A stretch of 64,000 nucleotides of DNA from Rhynchosporium graminicola (lineage: Eukaryota > Ascomycota > Leotiomycetes > Helotiales > Ploettnerulaceae): contig FJUW01000033.1 in the NCBI GenBank assembly GCA_900074885.1, positions 327,031 to 391,030 of the forward strand, written 5' to 3'. Both the position numbers and the translations under genes were made by a program. Below, one piece after another: positions 27,481-39,200 of this stretch (its first letter is position 1; each line of letters begins with the position of its first letter). The notes beneath the pieces are model-generated. The model was not told the DNA's origin. It made no database searches and saw only the letters and a list, made by a program, of their open reading frames with translations.

Positions 27481-27485
27481 GTTTC

Positions 27486-28495
27486 GCGATTATTCTATAG
27501 TCTTTAATAAATCGCTAGTAGAAGTTATAAAAACCTAAGAATAATTATATACTCTTAACTATAGTTAGGTAGTTCTAAGATCGTATAATATTAACTTTTT
27601 CAGGGTCTACCTCGATTCTAGAAGTAGAGATAATAAATCTAAGGTATTTAGTACAAGTAATATAGAATTCATACTTCTTAAGGTTAGCTTATAATCTAGC
27701 GTCTTATAATCGTTATAGTACCTTATATACGTATAATTAATACTATAGTAAGTCGTTAGAGTAGATCAGAATATCGTCTAAATATACTATATAGAAGTTG
27801 TCTAAGTAATCGAATAAGATATTATTTATATACTGCTAGTATATCGCAGGGCCGTTAGTTAGACCGAATAATAGCACCTTATATTTATACGCTCTGTAGC
27901 GGGTCCGGAAAGTCGTATACTCTTCAGAGGCTAGATCTATTCGAATTCGGTAGAAAGCTTAGTAAATATCTAGTTTAGTGAAGATCTTAGCAGTAGAGAT
28001 TCTAGCTACTGTTTCGTCGATTAATAGTAATAGATATTAATCCTTCCTCGTGAGGTTATTAAGTATATGAAAGTCTATATAGAACTATAGACTTCTATTA
28101 GCTTTCTTAACGGAAAAGAATAAGTATAGCGTATAGTACTTAAGAAAGTTTAATAAAACCTTTAGCTAAGTTATTAGTAATATACGCCTTTACTACTTTA
28201 AGTTCCTTAGCTAATATCTTATATAAGAGGGAGTATTTAAGGCTCTTTTCAGCCCTTTCCTTAAGCTTAATTCGGTGATCGTATAAACGATAAGGAGGGA
28301 GAACGTCGCTAGCTTCCTTAGAAAAGATAGATACCTACTAGCTATACTCGTGAGGAATCTATAGTTCTAAATCTAATTCGCTTAAGCTAATAGTAAATTA
28401 CTAAGCGGTTTTATAGTGTTCCGTAAGGTCGATAGTTAAAGATACGATAGTAGTATTACGTTACTAATCTGCGATTTAGTTATTAAGAAGCTTAT
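27486..28495 (-). mobile_element. G3 internal piece (RT region)
   Basis: Minus-strand Gypsy RT continuing from 18214 after removal of B2. It is collinear with 31370-32377 of the inner G copy and ends at CTTAT (28491-28495), where the inner G LTR starts. Confidence 0.8.
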
Positions 28496-29112
28496 TGTGA
28501 CGCTTGCTCTAGAAAGGTCTCACTTACTACCTAATAGGTAAGACCTCATATTATATAGAATATGAAGTAGTAAGAATCAACTTAGAATCTATAACTAAGG
28601 AGTGAAGAAGTAGAGAGAGAAAGGAAGTATATATATGAAAAGGGGCCTCTAAACTCTACTTGTGTAATCTCGCTTAGCAGGAAGTGTTTCCACTAATAGG
28701 GGGGAATCACTTACTACCTAATGGGTAAGACCTCATATTATATAGAATATGAAGTAGTAAGAATTAGCTTAGAATCTATAACTAAGGAGTGAAGAAGTAG
28801 AGAGAGAAAGGAAGTATATATATGAAAAGGGGCCTCTAAACTCTACTTGTGTAATCTCGCTTAGCAGGAAGTGTTTCCACTAATAGGGGGGAATCACTTA
28901 CTACCTAATGGGTAAGACCTCATATTATATAGAATATGAAGTAGTAAGAATTAGCTTAGAATCTATAACTAAGGAGTGAAGAAGTAGAGAGAGAAAGGAA
29001 GTATATATATGAAAAGGGAGCCCTAAACTCTACTTATGTAATCTCGCTTAGTAGTAAGTGTTTCTACTAATAGGGGGGAACCTCTAAACCTTCAATCTGA
29101 CTAGTCGTTATA
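28496..29112 (-). repeat. G LTR with three tandem 187-bp units
   Basis: The usual 243-bp LTR is enlarged by exact-period repetition: units at 28520-28706, 28707-28893 and 28894-29080, each running from TCACTTACTACC to GGGGAA. The extra length (374 bp) equals two units. The units differ by only a few transitions. Confidence 0.85.
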
Positions 29113-32100
29113 TTACCCCTCCCTCTGAAAAAAGCTCGCCCTTAAGTGTTAGTCTATCTTCTTATTATTATTAAGGTAGTTATAATTATCTAATCTATCG
29201 TGGAAAGCTTTTAGCTAATTAGGGAGCTTAGCAGAGGGACCTGCTTATATCGGGTTATCGAGGTGGAACTACTAAAGCTTTATAGGAGCGTACTTAATAT
29301 CTGAAGTATTATACTACGTAAGATCGATATCTTAATTTAACTAGGAGACGCGGTATAAGAGGTTATTACGCTACTTATAGTATATAAGTATATCTTCGAT
29401 TTCCTATTTATTATTACTAGTAATATTAATAAGTAGTAGTAGTAGTAAGGTTTATCCTAGTAAAGGATCGTTTATATACTTTCGTAGTTTAGTAGCAGGG
29501 AAGACGTTATATACTTTTATACTAGTAGGGAGCTCTAAATAGTAAGAGCTTCTAACTTTTTTAATTATATAAAAGGGTCTATTAGTTAGGAAGTCGAGTT
29601 TTTTATTAGGTCGAGTGCTTATAAAGTAGCGTATATCTAGCTAAATAAGGTTATCTATAGTAAAGTCGACTTTATAGTATAAGCGATTATAAGATTAGGA
29701 TATCTTAGCTTATACGTATAGTAGGCTTAATTAGGCAGTAGTCTAGGCGTTACGCAGATAATTAGCGTAATCTAGAGCTTACTAAGTATTTAATTTATTA
29801 GTAGGTATAGTAGAGTCAGGTAAGTCTTTCTAATTCTAATTAACGCGGGGTATATATCTATAAACGACTTTAAAGGGTAAGAGACCTCTAAAGGAGTTAT
29901 AAGAGAGAGTTATCTAGGCGTAGTTTATAATAAGTAAGAATTCTGATTAGTTATCTTAATAATAAGAGATAAAAAGTTATAATCTATATTAGAGATATTA
30001 GTTATAGATCTCTGTTTAATTATCTATTTATAAGTAGTCTACTATAGAGAGTTATCTTTTAGTGCTAAGAATCGTGATAATCGTAATCTAAAAACGGGAA
30101 ACGAATTAAGGTCCTCTATTAGAGGTAATTATTAGTAGAGCTTCGAAATAGCAGTAGATATAATATAAGTAGAGCTTTATAAGGTTGCGCGTATTAGAGG
30201 TCTTATAATATAGAATACTAATTACTTATTTACTAAAACGATCTATAAATACGAGAATATTATTATAACTATATTTATCGCGATTAAAGCTATAGTAATC
30301 GACTGTAATATACTCCTATAGGCGTGATAGTACTAGTTAGGGCTATAGGAATCCGGGCTTCTTATCTCGTAGCACTTGAATTCGTTAGTAAGTATAGTAG
30401 TTATAGTAGTACTAGTTAATAGTTGAAGCGATCCTGTACTAGTAGTACTATAATAATAGGAGTTATAAGGTCTTCTTTATACTTAGATAAGTAGTTTCTA
30501 GTCGATCGTATACTTCGCGTATAAGTAGCGTGCGAAAGTATAAAACGTTAAGTATAATTAATTTTCTTTTATAGAGTAAGAGATCTTTTTCTATTATTAG
30601 TTTTCTAGGAGTAGCGGAAAGAGCTTATTTCTATAGTACTTAGAGTAATAGCGTAGCGCGATTAGCTTTAAGTACTTATTATACTATAGAGAAAACTAGC
30701 GATAAGTTAGCGACTTCTAAGGTATCAATAAGTTTAAAGCTATCTATAGAGTCGGAACTATTCTAGAGGTTACTTATAAGTAGTACTAGATCGATTTAGT
30801 TTTCGCGTAGTAATTATTATAAATATTAAGCTCTCTTAGTGTTATTTTAATTATCTAATTTATTTATTCTACGTGAGAGAGCGTTAGTAAGTAGATTATA
30901 CTTCCTAGGTTAATAAGTAATTATAAAGTTATAATCTGCGAGTAGCTCTACTTATTATGCTTATTATATATTTAACTACTTAGAGGTTATAAAGTACTTA
31001 AGAGCTTTATAGTTAGTAATAATATAGATCTAATATAATACGCCTACGAGTTCAGATCTCTAGTTACTAAAAGATCGTATAATTACGAGTATTTCCTTAT
31101 TATAGATAGCGTAATTAAGTTCGGCTAGTAGTAAAGTCTTAGAGAAGTAAGCTATTAGGAACTAGTCTTCGTCGTGCTATTACGATAGTACATCTGCTAT
31201 TACTCTGTTACTAGTATCTGTTTCGATTATATAAGGTAGATCTTACTAATAGTAGTAGAGGAGGGGTACTAAAGTAAGAGTATACTTTAGGTAATTAAAG
31301 GTATCTTTATACTCTCTAGCGAACTGGAATAATATATTATTTTTAGTAAGTTATATAAGAGGTTTCGCGATAATTCTATAGTCTTTAATAAATCGCTAGT
31401 AGAAGTTATAAAAACCTAAGAACGATTATATACTCTTAACTATAGTTAAGTAGTTCTAAGATCGTATAATATTAACCTTTTCAGGGTCTATCTTAATTCT
31501 AGAAGTAGAGATAATAAATCTAAGGTATTTAGTATAAGTGATATTAAATTTATACTTCTTAAGGTTAGCTTATAATCTAGCGTCTTATAATTGTTATAGT
31601 ACCTTATATACGTATAATTAATACTATAATAAGTCGTTAGAGTAGATCAGAATATTATCTAAATATACTATATAGAAGTTGTCTAAGTAATCGAATAAGA
31701 TATTATTTATATACCGCTAGTATATCGCAAGGCCGTTAGTTAGACCGAATAATAGTACCTTATATTTATACGCTCTATAGCGGGTCCGGAAAGTCGTATA
31801 CTCTTTAGAGGCTAGATCCATTCGAATTCAGTAGAAAGCTTAGCGAATATCCAGTTTAGTAAAGATCTTAGCGGTAGAGATTCTAGCTACTATTTCGTCG
31901 ATTAATAGTAATAGATATTAATCCTTCCTCGTGAGGTTATTAAGTATTCGAAAGTCTATATAGAACCGTAGACTTCTATTAGCTTTCTTAACGAAAAGAA
32001 TAGGTATAGCGTATAGTGCTTAAGAAGGTTTAATAAAACCCTTAGCTAAGTTATTAGTAATATACGCTTTTATTACTTTAAGTTCCTTAGCTGATATCTT

Positions 32101-35100
32101 ATATAAGAGGGAGTATTTAAAGCTCTTTTTAGCCCTTTCCTTAAGCTTAATTCAGTAGTCGTATAAATAATAAGGAGGGAGAATATCACTAGCTTCCTTA
32201 GAAAAGATATATACTTACTAGCTATACTCGTGAGGAATCCGTAGTTCTAAGTCTAATTCGCTTAAGCTAATAGTAAATTGCTAAGCAGTTTTATAGCGTT
32301 CCGTAAGGTCGATAGTTAAAGATACGATAGTAGTATTACGTTACTAATCTATGATTCGGTTATTAAGAAGCTTATCTATCTCGTAGAGAGTAGTAAAGAA
32401 GATCTTATTATTAGAAGACTTCTAGCGTTTATATAAGAGATAGAAAGCTAGGCTACTGATTATATAGATCTCTAGCGTAAGAGGCTCTTAGAGAGGTCTA
32501 AGCGAACGAGAAGGTAGTCTTTACTACTATTAGCGCTTCCGAAATAGCATAATAGCTATATTTATACCTAGAGTAGCTTCTATTAACTCGCGAGATAATA
32601 TTCCTAGTAGCTATTAATCTATAGTATAAATTACACGAGCGTAATCTTATATATAGGTTTTTAATATAGAGACTTCTATTTAGGCCTAAATTAGAGATTC
32701 ACGCGAGATATAAGTAATAATATTACTAAATTATATATACTTCAGATATATATCAATAGCTCTAGCGTATAAAGACTTATCTCTACTACTCTCTTCTTAT
32801 TCTTCAGATAATAAATATTTAAGCTTAGTATATCTATAATAAGTAATATAAACGCCGGAGAAATAGTTCTAACTAAGTATTAGTAATAGTAGAGGGTTAG
32901 TTACCTATAGAATACTCTCTAAGGGAGAGTTTTAGATATTTTTATAGCTATAAGTCTCCCTAGAAGTGCGTTTCCGAGCGTTTAGTAATAGTTATTTAAT
33001 AATAGATATAGAGTTACTAACTACTTGAATATTAATAAGAGAGCTAGCTATATTACGCTATATCTTATACGCTTCCCAGAACTAATTAAGGCGTCTATTT
33101 CGTTTATTAGTATCGTATTAATAGCGCTAGTAGGTATAGTATTTATATAAGTTCTTAATTTCGATCAGAGAGCTATAAATATTACTAAGAGGAGTATATA
33201 ATAGCCAAATAATCTATCGTTTAGAGGTATCTAAGAGTACTTAATATTCCGAAAGCTAAGTCCTTCCGAGTATAATACTATAGTTTCCGAGAGTAGTAAT
33301 AAGAAAAGGAGTAAATACCTAAACGCGGCGATCTACTATTAAGTTAAGTGTAATATAATAACTAATTATACTACTATTAATGCTATTAAAACCTTTAATA
33401 GGGATTACGTTTAGTAGAGAGTGAATTAAAAGTTTTAGAAAGAAGGAAAGAGATTTAAGAAAAGAATAATTAATAAAATAGTATCTATTAGCTCTAGAGT
33501 TAAGAAGTGCGAGTAGCTTATACGAAAGTCTATTCTTAGTAAGAGTAATACGCGTAGTAAATAATTAACTACTAAGAAGCTTCGTAAGATTAAGATATCG
33601 TATATCTCGTATATTACCTAAGAAGTAGTCTTTCTTTAGGCGTAATCTTTTACTAGTAGAAGTTTAATATACTCCTAAGCGTTATTATACATATCTTTAT
33701 TATTATTATCTTCTAACTTACTATTAATATTATTATTAGTATTAATAGCGTTAATATAATACGGAATATTAGATCGAGCTAACGATAAGCGTAAGTATAA
33801 AGTAAGCGTGAAGTAACGAGGAGTATTCGCTAGCGATAGAGCTCGCGGAGTATCGCTTCGCACTTATTATAATATACGACTCGTAGAGGTTTAATTACTA
33901 GTTATACTAGTATTCTCAGGAGTAGGAAGGCCTAGTTACGAATAAGAAGAAGAGTTAGTAATATAGCGCTAGGAGGAAGTATTAATAGGGCATTCCTGAG
34001 TCGCGCTAGCCTTAGCCGAAGAATCGGAATAGTAGGTTTTTTCGATAAATTAACCTTAATCTTTAGCTTATATAGTCTTAACGTATTCTTCTAGTGTTCT
34101 TAACGTTTAGTACTATTAGAAGAGCTATTTCCGAAGCTATATAAGTAGCTTCTCCTATAAGTCTATTTTCAGAGTTAATTGATTATTTATATTAGCTTTA
34201 CGAGCTAGCGTACGAAACTCGTAGTAGAATATCTAGAAGGTCTACTTATAATCTATCCTTAGCGCTAAGTAGCTAGCTCTTATAGTTTATTAGTTATATA
34301 GATTCGATAAGAAAGAGATAAGTTAAGTAATTATATTAAGTAAATCGATTATATTACTTTCCTTATTATATTCTAGTTCTAAGAATAAGAGTTCTAAGTA
34401 AGTTCTAGCTATTCCTTCTATTTAATTAAGTGACTAATCTTTATAGTGATCTTCATTAAGGAAGTAGCTAGAGTAGCGCCGGAGAGCGTTACGTATCTAT
34501 ACTTCCTAGAGTTTTAGAGAGTAATCGATTCTATTAGAGAGCTTATTTAGAAGGTTCGGAATCTTCTTAATACGCGTAGCATATAATATTAATAATATTC
34601 CTTCGATAGATTATTCTCGATAGTAATTATTAGGCGTAAGAGTAGTATTATCTTCTTTAATTAAGTATAATAGTATTATACGCGATTAAACGTTATTAAA
34701 CGATATAGACTTAATAGAACACTAGGTAGTTAATTAGCGTAGTTCCCGGAACTTATCTTATAACTAACGTAGTTCTATAGATAGGTCTATATTTGATTAT
34801 CTCTCTTCCGCGAGTCTTCTCTCTGCCTCTTATAGCTAGTAAGTGCGGTCTTCCTATGAGTTACTTATAGTTACTATTAATATAGGAGTATTATTAGGGA
34901 GGTTTAGTAACTTAGTAAGTTTATTAATTATAATAGGAGTTAGAGAGCTTAACTCGGATAAGGCGTTATCGCGAGCACTCTCTACTATAGAGAGAGGTAG
35001 ATTATAGCGAGTATTACGAGTCGCCGAAGAGTAGGAGGTAAAAGTAGAGGAATTTAGAGAACTAGTTATCGATTTATCGGACTTAGGTTACTTCTATTTA

Positions 35101-35242
35101 GGTGCTATTCTTCAAGTTTATACTTAGTATAAGCCTTCTCTATATAGCGTAATCTCCTGCGTTTAGTAGCTCTAAGTATAAAAGTATAATATAAGTAGAT
35201 ATTTACTATCTTCCTAGATATAAGTAAGAGAGTTATAGATAA
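28496..35242 (-). mobile_element. Inner G copy, fused at its 5' side to the remains of G3
   Basis: Starts with a G LTR expanded to 617 bp, then the polypurine complement (TTACCCCTCCCTC), chromodomain, integrase, RNase H, RT (motif YLDN near 31675) and gag up to 35242. A second G LTR then follows. That LTR (35243-35484) carries the TSD of G3, not the CTTAT expected for this copy, so the 5' LTR and right TSD of the inner element are gone. The gag frame around 33863-33675 (MRSDTPRALSLANTPRY) is shared with G1. Confidence 0.7.
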
Positions 35243-35484
35243 TATGACGCTTGCTCTAGAAAGGTCTTAAAACTACCTTAGTAATAAGACCTCATATTAC
35301 TATAAATATGAAGTAGTAAGAATCAACTTAGAATCTATAACTAAGGAGTGAAGAAGTAGAGAGAGAAGGGAAGTATATATATGAAAAGGGGCCCCTAAAC
35401 TCTACTCGTGTAATCTCGCTTAGTAGTAAGTGTTTCCACTATTAGAGGGAAACCTCTAAACCTCCAATCTAACTAGTCGTCATA
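35243..35484 (-). repeat. G3 5' LTR
   Basis: 242 bp, single-unit G LTR, followed by TTCCG, which matches the duplication left of 15739. Confidence 0.85.
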
Positions 35485-35489
35485 TTCCG

Positions 35490-36140
35490 AGATATTATAA
35501 TAATTATAGCGAGTTTCTTAGGTTTAGCTAGAATAAGGCGTACTAAAGTTAGATCGAGTACTTAACTTATATCTCGAGTGCTTCTAATTAGTTTAGAGAT
35601 CTACTTCTTAGCTTATTAAACTAATTTAAGCTCTTAAGCTTTTATTTCTATATTATAATCTACTTTAAAGCTTCGATTCTCGCTTTCTGCGATCTCTTAT
35701 AGCTATTATAGTCAGATCTAAAGAAGCTTAACTAGAGAGACTTAGTCTAATAGATCTAAGTCTATATATTACTATACTCTGATTATTCTAGCTATAAATT
35801 AAATATATGAGTTCTAATCTAGCTATTACTCTAGCTTTTTATAGACTATCTTATTACTTAGATTAAGTAAATTATTAGAAGGATCGTTGAAAGATATAGT
35901 TTAAGTAGTTAAAAAGCTAATATAAGCTTTATAGAATATTAATTAATATATTATAAAAGGCCTAAATAGATAACTTAAGTGATCGAAAGCTAGAATAAAG
36001 CTTTACTTCTATATATATAATAAGTAGCTTTAAAAGCGATATATTAATATATAGCTTTTAACTATAATATAAAAGTAAAGTAGGCTTTATTAGTAGTGAA
36101 AGATTAATTTAAGGTATTAGAAGATAGAGAATTAAAGTAG
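35490..36140. other. AT-rich RIP-like DNA, unassigned
   Basis: No open frame and no family match recognised. It should be the right-hand continuation of the host sequence at 15442-15738 before G3 inserted. Confidence 0.45.
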
Positions 36141-36290
36141 TCTCTGAATATTAATTATAGAGAGCGTTATCTCTTCAGAAGAAAGAGAGAAAGCTTACTT
36201 TAAATATATAAGGAGATTATATGAGTATATACTAAGCTATGCAGGTGATTAGACATAACGTGACTATATATAATAGGTGAAAGTGTACGA
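36141..36290 (+). repeat. Repeat K
   Basis: Inverse match to 7430-7580. Contains AAATATATAAGG and lies just before the H gag region. Confidence 0.6.
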
Positions 36291-36299
36291 TATTTCTAT

Positions 36300-39200
36300 A
36301 TTAACTAGATTATTACTAGCGAACCTCTAGCGATTATTCTACTTTTCTATTATACTTATTTAACTTAGTATACTAAGTGATTATTATATTCTAATTACTT
36401 TTACTTAATATTAGCTTAAATAGTTATAATAGCTTAAAGCGGAGAATCTTCTATTATATTAACCTGACTTATATTCTAAGATAACTCTATTAGAGCTTAG
36501 ATAATACTTAGTAATATATTAGTAGATAACCTTTTAGTTCTATAAGAGAAACTCCGATCGCTAAAGAAATAGAATAATATCCTAGATAACCTTATAGTTA
36601 AGTACTAATAAATATTTAGCGAAAACCTTACTTAATACCCTCTAGAAGCTATTATAAGAGTATAACTCTACTAAGCCTATATATCCGAAGACCTTACTCT
36701 AAGTATAAAGAGAGATACTAGTTAATTAGTAGCTCCTGAAGAATCGCTAATTCCTCGCTAAAATAAAAGTAAATATATAATTCTATTAGAATATAAGAGT
36801 AAGAGCTAAAGAGAGCTTACTAAGTACTTATAAGCTTATAATCGAGTCTTCGATTATAATACTAAAGAGTACTTAACTAATCTCGTTAAGATTAAATAAG
36901 TAATAATACTACTTTATAAGGAACTAGCGAATACTTAGGAAAAGTTTAGAAAATATACCTCGGATACTCTTTATATAATAATTTAAGAAAATTATAAAGA
37001 ATTCCTAGTAAATCTCTAGCTTCTTCTTATTTCGCAAAGAGTAGCTAACTTATAAGCTTATAAGTACGCTTACTAAAAGCTAAGTTAATTAATTAAAAAG
37101 TTTATAAATTACCTTAAAGAAAAAGAGAAATAACTTAAACTTTTTACTAAGTATTAATTATAAGATATCTTATTTAATAAGATCCGCTTAGAGATTCGCT
37201 AGAAAATCGTTAAGAATAGCTAAGCTAATAGACTTTAGACCTAAAACTAAGTTATTTCTATTATTACTCTTTTAGAGACTTATATCTTATCTAGAGGTAC
37301 TAATAGTAATAAAAGATAAAGAGAACTTAAAGAGCAGAAATATAAGAAGTTAAACGTAAAGAAGAATAACTTATATAAGTACTAGCGAAGAACTTATAAT
37401 TAATAAGATAAGAGCTAATAAAGATAAAAAGAGAGAAGAGATCTAAATAATATACTTATTAAAGAGCGACTAGCGAGATAAGATATCTCTAAGGTTTAGT
37501 ATTACTCTTATAACAAATATAGATATATCTCTCTGAACTATCTAAAATTGAATACTAATAATACTAAAGATAAACGCTAAAGAAAGCTATAACTTATAGT
37601 ATCTTCTATATCTAAGCCGGGTTTACTAGGTAATAAGATAGAAAGCCAAATAAAGATTCTATCTTATAATAAGTAGAAAATTAATAACTACTCTTATTAA
37701 TAGTAAAGTAGAAAATAACTTTATATCTAGATTAATTATAAAAGAATACGAGCTTAAACTTACTAGCGAAGAACTAAGGACTTTCCAGATACTTTTATAG
37801 AATAAAAGCATTATCTTTAGTATTATAATTACCTAAGTAGAGATAGCCGATTCGATTAGATAGACTAGAGTCGATACTCTTTAGCTAAGAGTTATCGATA
37901 TACTAGATATAGACCTAATATTAGAGTAGCTATAGTTAGAGGATATAGATCCTTAGATAAGCTTTAAGAATCAGTAATAGAAGTTTCCTTATAAATTAAA
38001 AGATTCAGATAACTTTAATATTATAGCACCTCGAGCTTTTACGACTCTTATTAATAAATAGAAATCTCCTATATATACAATAATATCTAACTTATATATT
38101 ATTTAGTAGATAGATACTAGCGATATACTTATTATTCTCTCTAAATATAATAGCTTTAAGGATATATTCTCCGAAGAGAAGGGAAGCGAGCTAATTCTAT
38201 TAGAGAGCTACTAATACGCTATTAAACTAGAACTAGGAGTAAAAGTATCTTATTCTCTAATCTATAATCTCTCTAAGAAAGAACTAAAAGTTCTTTAGGA
38301 ATACTTTAACTTATTAAAAGTGAAAAGTTAGATAAGGAAAAGTAAGAGCTTTATAAGTATACTTATTCTCTTTTTACTAAAGAAAGATAATAGTCTCTAA
38401 TTATATATCGATTACTAAGTGCTAAATAAAATTACGATTAAGGACTAATAACTCTTTACTATTAATTAGCGAAACGCTAGATAAGCTCTGAGATACTAAA
38501 GTATTTATTAAATTAGATCTATAAAACGCTTATTATTACGTTCGAATTCGCTAGAGTAATAAATAGAAAACTATTTTCTATATCTAATATAGGTACTACG
38601 AGTACTAAGTTATACTATTTGGATTATTAAATACGCTAGCGACCTTCTAGGTATTTATTAACGATACGCTAGCGGGCCTTATTAATATTACTTATATTAT
38701 ATATCTTAATAATATCTTAATCTATTCTACTAACTTATTATAATATAAATAATATACCCGCTAAGTACTAAAGAGATTTCGATATATAAACCTCTTTATT
38801 AAGCTATTAAAGTACTTATTTAATACTAAGAGTATAGAGTTCCTAAGCTATATTATCTCTCTAGCTAGCGTTTTAATAGACCTGAGTCGGATAGATATTA
38901 TTAGAGAGTAGCTAGAACCTAAGGGTATTAGAGATATATAAGTTTTTATTAAGTTTATAAACTTCTACTAGTAGTTTATCATAAGATTCTTAGCGATTAC
39001 CTGACTTCTAATAAGCTTAATAAGTAATAAGAAGAAAAGGTAACTTACTCTTATTTTCAGATAGAATACTATAGAAAAGGAGGCTTTTAATATATTAAAG
39101 AATATATTTACTATAGTACCTTTTCTTATATATTTCGATCTACTGAAGCTAAGAAAGCTAGAGACTAACGCTTCTAAGTTTATTATCGCGGGAATTCTCT

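Larger units (their letters stand above)
18210..27485 (-). mobile_element. B2: gag-only LTR element, split by D
   Basis: LTRs at 18215-18416 and 27279-27480 (202 bp each), target duplication GTTTC at 18210-18214 and 27481-27485, inserted in the G3 RT region. Without D the element is about 1.5 kb, shorter than B1. Its internal DNA is 18417-18677 plus 26455-27278. The gag start (rc of the CTCAG/GCTC junction, MPPKKAQ...) was cut by the D insertion at CTGAG. 26640-26790 contains a short local duplication of about 120 bp (two copies of the GTCGATTCTGC...GGGGTATA segment). Confidence 0.85.
15734..35489 (-). mobile_element. G3: chromodomain Gypsy element carrying nested insertions
   Basis: Outer LTRs at 15739-15980 and 35243-35484 (242 bp each) are bordered by the perfect duplication TTCCG (15734-15738 and 35485-35489). 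Coding sense is minus. Reading from the left LTR: polypurine side, chromodomain and integrase at about 16.0-17.2 kb, RNase H and the end of RT to 18214, then the RT body at 27481-28495. B2 (18215-27480) splits it with duplication GTTTC. A second G copy enters at 28496. The RT motif still reads YLDD near 27788-27774. Gag and PR are seen only in the merged part up to 35242. Confidence 0.85.

Noticed and set aside
28520..29080. CRISPR-like array
   Set aside because: The three repeats are 187 bp with no spacers and lie within a retrotransposon LTR; eukaryotic context.
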